Of a DNA stretch of 64,000 bases, positions 63,801 to 64,000 are shown piece by piece. A model generated the notes under the pieces. That model searched no databases. It was given only the letters and a program-made list of their open reading frames with translations, and had not been told where the DNA came from. Made by a program: the position numbers and the translations under genes. How positions within the stretch are numbered: position 1 is the stretch's first letter; each line of letters opens with the position of its first letter. This stretch comes from Gigantopelta aegis. Lineage: Eukaryota; Mollusca; Gastropoda; Neomphalida; Peltospiridae. The DNA lies in NCBI RefSeq assembly GCF_016097555.1, contig NC_054704.1, positions 78,990,391 to 79,054,390 on the forward strand. The letters run 5' to 3'.

Positions 63801-64000
63801 GGAATTTCAATGTAGCACGTTCAGGGAATGCCACTAACATATAAGCATTTATATATATATATATAAAATATCAATTGCAAAGCGTATCTGTGTTAACTGT
63901 CTGTTGATTTAGATCCACTAACTGATAGCATACCTTGCCAGATGGCTTGGAGTGAAATGTCATGCAGATGTCAAGGTCACTCATAACAAAACCAAACCCA
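37359..64000 (-). CDS. TUT4/TUT7: Terminal uridylyltransferase TUT4/TUT7-like, 3' part of gene (14 coding exons)
   Basis: Enzymes of this family add uridines to RNA 3' ends (pre-let-7 and deadenylated mRNA in vertebrates) in the cytoplasm. Joining exons at 63934-64000, 62912-63073, 61233-61322, 60357-60470, 59376-59453, 58552-58729, 55736-55783, 51658-51752, 50593-50717, 46530-46630, 45670-45818, 41611-42048, 38715-38796 and 37359-37387 gives an open frame of 584 residues ending in TAG, with every splice phase matching. Visible: SDLDIC active site (Asp8, Asp10 of the fragment), third catalytic Asp69 in EADISLYN, the [13 protein letters not shown] stretch (residues 111-123), the [15 protein letters not shown] motif of the PAP-associated domain (185-199), [12 protein letters not shown] (230-241), a CCHC knuckle (Cys297, Cys300, His305, Cys310), then about 270 residues of low-complexity tail. 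All three catalytic Asp are present, so the enzyme should be active. The 5' exons lie past the window edge. Vertebrate homologues carry two knuckles after the catalytic domain; I find only one. The last two exons are the least certain. Confidence 0.93.
38715..38796 (-). CDS. TUT4/TUT7: TUT exon 13 (candidate)
   Basis: 27 codons + 1 nt, starting [13 protein letters not shown]. The acceptor is strong (tttttactgtcttcgttttag) and the donor CTCA|gtaagt is close to consensus. Found by phase and splice signals only, since no homology guides this part of the tail. Confidence 0.6.
39000..39465 (-). repeat. Dispersed repeat with embedded CT tract (copy 2)
   Basis: Inverse of 26310-26640, 12 kb away, with CT-rich tracts replacing GA. 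Possible SINE- or retro-derived family carrying its own microsatellite. Confidence 0.75.
39005..39080. repeat. (CT)n microsatellite
   Basis: CT run followed by CCCT and imperfect CT tracts to 39250. Part of the dispersed repeat. Confidence 0.97.
39677..39811. mobile_element. Palindromic hairpin element
   Basis: Two 48-bp arms pair: (T)TTCGAAGCTATTTTAGCG... and TTTCAAAGCTATCTTAGTG (inverted), both with AAATCGTAAAACCATC. The loop contains TGACGTCA. Short foldback MITE. Confidence 0.65.
39925..40080 (-). mobile_element. SINE family B fragment
   Basis: GTTTGTTTAATAACATCATT, CAGCAAGGGATCATTTATAT. Followed immediately by a second copy at 40095. Confidence 0.75.
40095..40415 (-). mobile_element. 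SINE family B, near full length, at the edge of the 28-bp array
   Basis: GTTTTATTCAAGGATGCACA ... AAGGGGTCTTTTATATGTAC ... CTTTACCAACTGAGTTTGAT. The 28-bp minisatellite starts in its head. Confidence 0.75.
40420..41195. repeat. 28-bp minisatellite (gacaggtctaccaagggaga + tcaatcct)
   Basis: About 27 units, most 28 bp, each with GATCAATC or GATCGATC. Begins where the 3' part of an adjoining SINE (ctaccaactgagtttgatccc) ends, so the unit may have grown from that SINE. In the TUT intron between exons 12 and 13. Confidence 0.95.
41611..42048 (-). CDS. TUT4/TUT7: TUT exon 12: large Gln/Pro/Ser-rich tail exon
   Basis: 146 codons, phase 0 on both sides. Acceptor cttcattttcag, donor CAG|gtaatt. Composition is rich in Ser, Pro, Gln, Asn and Met (for example [19 protein letters not shown]). 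Reading past the donor meets a stop after three codons (VIS*), so an isoform ending here is possible. Confidence 0.85.
42093..42388 (-). mobile_element. SINE family B, inverse
   Basis: TTTATTTTGTTTAACGACAC ... GCGAGCGTTTTACCACTGGA. Lies 45 bp upstream of TUT exon 12, close to its acceptor. Confidence 0.85.
44067..44658. mobile_element. 592-bp MITE, TIR CCGTATTGTTCCTATTTGTA (copy 1)
   Basis: TIR of about 28 bp (CCGTATTGTTCCTATTTGTA then GCGCCC), TA dinucleotide on both sides, so Tc1/mariner-like target use. No coding capacity. In the TUT intron between exons 11 and 12. Most of its sequence matches 51892-52482. Confidence 0.85.
45388..45510 (-). mobile_element. SINE family B, tail fragment
   Basis: GTTTGTTAAACGACACCATT and TCATCGGTTATTGGATGTCA. 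Confidence 0.75.
45670..45818 (-). CDS. TUT4/TUT7: TUT exon 11: Pro/Ser-rich tail
   Basis: 2 nt + 49 codons, acceptor gttttttcag, donor CAG|gtatga. Encodes [20 protein letters not shown] and a Pro/Gln-rich continuation. No known domain; phase agrees on both sides. Confidence 0.85.
45855..46205. mobile_element. TTAA MITE, same family as 34.5 kb (copy 2)
   Basis: 351 bp, TTAA flanks, ends AGTAACAGACCCAAGTTT and AGGTGCAGACTCTAGTTTC. Shares CCATTTTCACGGGCTGAAAC with copy 1. In the TUT intron just upstream of exon 11. Confidence 0.8.
46445..46498 (-). pseudogene. Partial tandem duplicate of TUT exon 10 with its donor
   Basis: Minus strand reads ATGAATGCAGGGAACCAAAG then GAATCCAG|gtaaaac, copying the last about 54 nt of exon 10 and its donor. 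The 85-bp duplication includes 30-odd bp of intron. In the exon 10 frame it would read [13 protein letters not shown]. No acceptor restores that frame after exon 10, so inclusion would probably cause a stop. Confidence 0.7.
46530..46630 (-). CDS. TUT4/TUT7: TUT exon 10: basic/Asn-rich linker
   Basis: 1 nt + 33 codons + 1 nt. Encodes [20 protein letters not shown] and an Asn-rich stretch ending NQRNP. Charged, probably disordered. The 3' end of this exon plus its donor is duplicated just downstream (46445-46498). Confidence 0.85.
46837..47101 (+). mobile_element. SINE family A
   Basis: GACCGGCATCGGTGGTGTCG head, GGGTTCGCAGCCCGGTACCG, tail GTTGAAATGAAATGA. In the TUT intron between exons 9 and 10. 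Confidence 0.88.
47206..47370 (+). mobile_element. Short repeat shared with 54346-54490
   Basis: Starts GACTGCTCGGCC and ends AGTTTAAAGTC, as does 54346-54490. Both copies have the same orientation although the adjacent Ginger-like segments are inverted, so it probably moves independently. Confidence 0.4.
47636..48088 (+). mobile_element. Second, inverted copy of the Ginger-like coding segment
   Basis: Runs parallel to the minus strand of 53780-53417: shared stretches include AAGTCTAGAAAA, AGTGCTGCTAGGACAGGCTC, CATTCTGCAGAA and the protein text [20 protein letters not shown]. Identity ends at GACTGGGAATG in both. Frameshifted and without TIRs, so a fragment. Confidence 0.7.
48105..48233. mobile_element. 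Palindromic hairpin element
   Basis: Arms AATACTCAATGAGCTACTCG and, inverted, AATACCCAACTCGCTACTAG; both continue to TTTATCTTGCAC. About 129 bp. Directly follows the Ginger-like fragment. Confidence 0.65.
48410..50322. mobile_element. Possible 1.9-kb hAT-like element with CAGGGCT ends
   Basis: Left end CAGGGCTAGCCTTTGGTGGC, right end (inverted) CAGGGCTCACATTGTTCGCC; subterminal TTCGCCAA repeats on both sides; ACTGT flanks both ends (48405-48409, 50323-50327). Includes a SINE fragment and no transposase that I can see. Could also be two separate short elements. Confidence 0.45.
48655..48765 (+). mobile_element. SINE family B, head fragment
   Basis: GGCTGTAGCCCAGTGGTAAA then GCCGATCCCCGTCGATGGGC. 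Inside the possible 1.9-kb hAT-like element. Confidence 0.7.
50593..50717 (-). CDS. TUT4/TUT7: TUT exon 9: CCHC zinc knuckle
   Basis: 41 codons + 2 nt. Contains [14 protein letters not shown], a C-x2-C-x4-H-x4-C retroviral-type knuckle that binds RNA. Acceptor tttctattag, donor GAAAG|gtttta (weak after GT). Phase fits exon 10. Confidence 0.93.
50775..50950. mobile_element. MITE, CAGNGAAACCTCTC family (copy 2)
   Basis: Ends CAGCGAAACCTCTCAAAACT and CAGTGAAATACCTCTAAAC. Internal ACCAGAATTCCCTCAAAACA matches copies 1 and 3. Confidence 0.65.
51222..51565. mobile_element. hAT-like MITE, TIR CAGGGCTTCTAGA (copy 2)
   Basis: Inverted ends CAGGGCTTCTAGA and a direct duplication ACTAATG on both sides (51215-51221, 51566-51572). 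CAGGG ends and a 7-8-bp duplication fit hAT. Confidence 0.8.
51658..51752 (-). CDS. TUT4/TUT7: TUT exon 8: end of catalytic module
   Basis: 2 nt + 31 codons. Reads [18 protein letters not shown], typical of the end of the catalytic module. Acceptor tactttcag, donor GCG|gtaaga. The intron upstream of this exon holds the TA microsatellite, a 591-bp MITE and the Ginger-like element. Confidence 0.92.
51813..51891. repeat. (TA)n microsatellite in TUT intron
   Basis: About 39 TA units, between TUT exon 8 and the CCGTATTG MITE. Confidence 0.98.
51892..52482. mobile_element. 591-bp MITE, TIR CCGTATTGTTCCTATTTGTA (copy 2)
   Basis: Same ends and TA flanks as copy 1 and the same orientation. The middle differs: after CACCG(T/C)AACAC about 85-90 bp are unrelated in the two copies, then both resume at TTCAACAAGAAAACGTCAC. 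Wedged between the TA microsatellite and the Ginger-like element. Confidence 0.85.
52754..53176 (-). pseudogene. C-terminal part of integrase-like/KRBA2-like transposon protein
   Basis: 140 codons ending [20 protein letters not shown] and CNK. The final 40 residues have eight Cys and one His, a C-terminal zinc-like module seen in Ginger-derived KRAB-A-domain-containing protein 2-like proteins. No DDE catalytic core is visible, and adjoining frames at 53271-53641 are shifted relative to it, so the gene is dead. Confidence 0.5.
53271..53780 (-). pseudogene. Upstream coding remnant of the Ginger-like element
   Basis: Two overlapping frames carry the coding-like text: [20 protein letters not shown] ... 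[20 protein letters not shown] ... ELQTGN and [20 protein letters not shown] ... [21 protein letters not shown] frame change lies near 53420, where a donor-like GGCAG|gtaaag is also present. 53417-53780 has a close second copy at 47636-48075. Function unknown beyond belonging to the transposon. Confidence 0.5.
55736..55783 (-). CDS. TUT4/TUT7: TUT exon 7 (48-nt small exon)
   Basis: Small exon: 2 nt + 15 codons + 1 nt. Encodes [15 protein letters not shown]; the split Asp and Met codons at its ends match the neighbours exactly (DPFD..., SRKM...). Donor AAAAA|gtgag. Confidence 0.93.
55943..56334 (-). mobile_element. SINE family B, full length, inverse
   Basis: Starts AAAGTTTGTTTTATTTAACG, ends CCACGACGCCACCGAAGCCGG; GATCCGAACCCAGTACCTAC is the box B region. 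Close relative of the 2.2-kb SINE. In the TUT intron between exons 6 and 7. Confidence 0.88.
56691..58003. repeat. 72-bp satellite, ~18 units, CACGTG in each
   Basis: Unit contains agaaagaaggaacaagctat, cacgtgactggaacaggcag and tattcaatggatgtgggt. 72 is 24 codons, so both strands stay open for hundreds of residues; this is a repeat artefact. Units differ by a few bases (gtatc/gtgtc, caatgg/cactgg). One irregular unit at 57465-57490. Lies in the TUT intron between exons 6 and 7. Confidence 0.97.
58022..58318 (+). mobile_element. SINE family B
   Basis: TTGCCCAGTGGTAAAGCACT head, GGGATCGATCCCAGTCGGTG, tail GTTGAGTGTGTCGTTAAATA. Directly abuts the 72-bp satellite. Confidence 0.88.
58552..58729 (-). 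CDS. TUT4/TUT7: TUT exon 6: PAP-associated domain
   Basis: 59 codons plus one base. Reads [20 protein letters not shown] and then [20 protein letters not shown], the best-conserved part of the PAP/25A-associated domain. Acceptor gtttcag, donor GAAG|gtaaga. Confidence 0.95.
59376..59453 (-). CDS. TUT4/TUT7: TUT exon 5
   Basis: 26 codons, phase 0, acceptor ctcctccccag, donor CTG|gtaatt. Reads [17 protein letters not shown], matching the linker before the PAP-associated domain in TUT4/7. Confidence 0.9.
59487..59650. repeat. (GGAT)n / (GAAT)n microsatellite
   Basis: About 24 GGAT units, then ATGA/GAAT-type units. In the TUT intron between exons 4 and 5. Confidence 0.97.
59748..59945. repeat. 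(AGAAT/AGAAC/AGGAC)n repeat
   Basis: Five-base units drifting from AGAAT through AGAAC to AGGAC and back. Confidence 0.95.
59943..60060 (-). mobile_element. SINE family C fragment
   Basis: GATGTTTAATGACACCCCAG, ACATTGGCTATTGCATGTCA; follows the AGAACAGGAC repeat. Confidence 0.65.
60357..60470 (-). CDS. TUT4/TUT7: TUT exon 4: [13 protein letters not shown] segment
   Basis: 38 codons, phase 0. Acceptor ttgacag, donor GAG|gttggt. Encodes [19 protein letters not shown] followed by [17 protein letters not shown], the nucleotide-base binding part of the central domain. It sits between simple repeats on one side and a MITE on the other, so it is easily missed. Confidence 0.93.
60647..60823. mobile_element. 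MITE, TIR CAGTGAAACCTCTC (copy 1)
   Basis: 177 bp with TA flanks; ends CAGTGAAACCTCTCAAGACC and CAGTGTGAACCCCTCTAAAG. Repeats of 'ctgtaaaccagaa..cctcaaaac' inside. TA target fits pogo/Tc1-type elements. Lies in the TUT intron between exons 3 and 4. Confidence 0.7.
61233..61322 (-). CDS. TUT4/TUT7: TUT exon 3: end of NTase domain
   Basis: 30 codons, phase 0 at both ends. Reads [20 protein letters not shown], a signature stretch of TUT4/7 and related poly(A)/poly(U) polymerases. Donor AGG|gtaaga. Confidence 0.94.
62300..62606 (-). mobile_element. SINE family B, inverse, near full length
   Basis: AAATATTTTATTTAATGACG ... GATCTTTTATATGCACCATC ... ACCACTGGGCTACATCCCGC. In the TUT intron between exons 2 and 3. 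Confidence 0.85.
62912..63073 (-). CDS. TUT4/TUT7: TUT exon 2: nucleotidyltransferase core
   Basis: 54 codons, phase 0 at both ends, between tttgtag and CTG|gtaaga. Contains [10 protein letters not shown] and EADISLYN; the Asp in EAD is the third catalytic carboxylate. Confidence 0.94.
63139..63322. mobile_element. hAT-like MITE, TIR CAGGGCTAGCTCTGG (copy 2)
   Basis: Same family as 30.7 kb: CAGGGCTAGCTCTGGCAGTC at the left, AGAGCTAGCTCTG at the right, and the 'ggcgaactaatttta' core. In the TUT intron between exons 1 and 2 of the window. Confidence 0.65.
63331..63655. repeat. 64-bp tandem repeat, 5 units
   Basis: Unit starts taaaatttattaatggatag and contains gtaactgacgaatactgaaa. Units start at 63331, 63395, 63459, 63523 and 63587 and are nearly identical, so recent. 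Confidence 0.95.
63934..64000 (-). CDS. TUT4/TUT7: TUT exon 1 of window (partial): catalytic DLD
   Basis: Cut by the window edge. Encodes 22 residues including [12 protein letters not shown], the metal-binding DxD pair of DNA polymerase beta-like nucleotidyltransferases. Donor AAG|gtatgc, phase 0. Confidence 0.93.

Overview
The window is eukaryotic nuclear DNA, most likely from a marine mollusc (a gastropod is my best guess). The evidence is: split genes with GT-AG introns, AT-rich non-coding DNA, long microsatellites and minisatellites, many tRNA-headed SINEs (box A/box B heads, shared 3' tails), and several families of short inverted-repeat transposons. I see no bacterial genes, operons, rRNA, genuine tRNA genes or CRISPR arrays. 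The species assignment is inference.

The right part (about 37.3-64 kb) holds the 3' portion of one large minus-strand gene, an orthologue of vertebrate TUT4/TUT7 (terminal uridylyltransferase). I could place 14 coding exons whose splice phases all agree. They give 584 residues: the DLD active site, the rest of the nucleotidyltransferase and PAP-associated domains, one CCHC zinc knuckle, and a long Gln/Pro/Ser-rich tail. The 5' part of the gene lies beyond base 64000. The introns are packed with SINEs, MITEs, a 72-bp satellite and a 2.4-kb Ginger-like DNA transposon. From 27 to 37 kb lies an exon-free, AT-rich 3' flank.

The left part (1-27 kb) is gene-poor. The one clear gene is a minus-strand Tctex1/dynein light chain gene at 20.0-20.5 kb. 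Weaker candidates are a 3' exon encoding a transmembrane tail at 8.25-8.38 kb, and a small family of related terminal exons at 11.2, 11.6, 13.7 and 21.2 kb with a shared GSGCPPIDE-like end. The 1.9-kb minisatellite at 13.8-15.8 kb appears to have grown from one of those exons. At 22.9-25.0 kb is a TTAA-bounded foldback element whose two arms carry different coding fragments (a broken THAP zinc finger and an unrelated N-terminus), each behind a TGACGTCA motif at nearly the same offset.

The strongest leads for novelty are the foldback element with its two cargo fragments, the exon-derived minisatellite and its peptide family, a partial tandem duplication of a TUT exon with its splice donor, and the intronic 72-bp satellite with a CACGTG box in each unit. 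All coordinates were read by eye; similarity statements come from reading the sequence, not from database searches.
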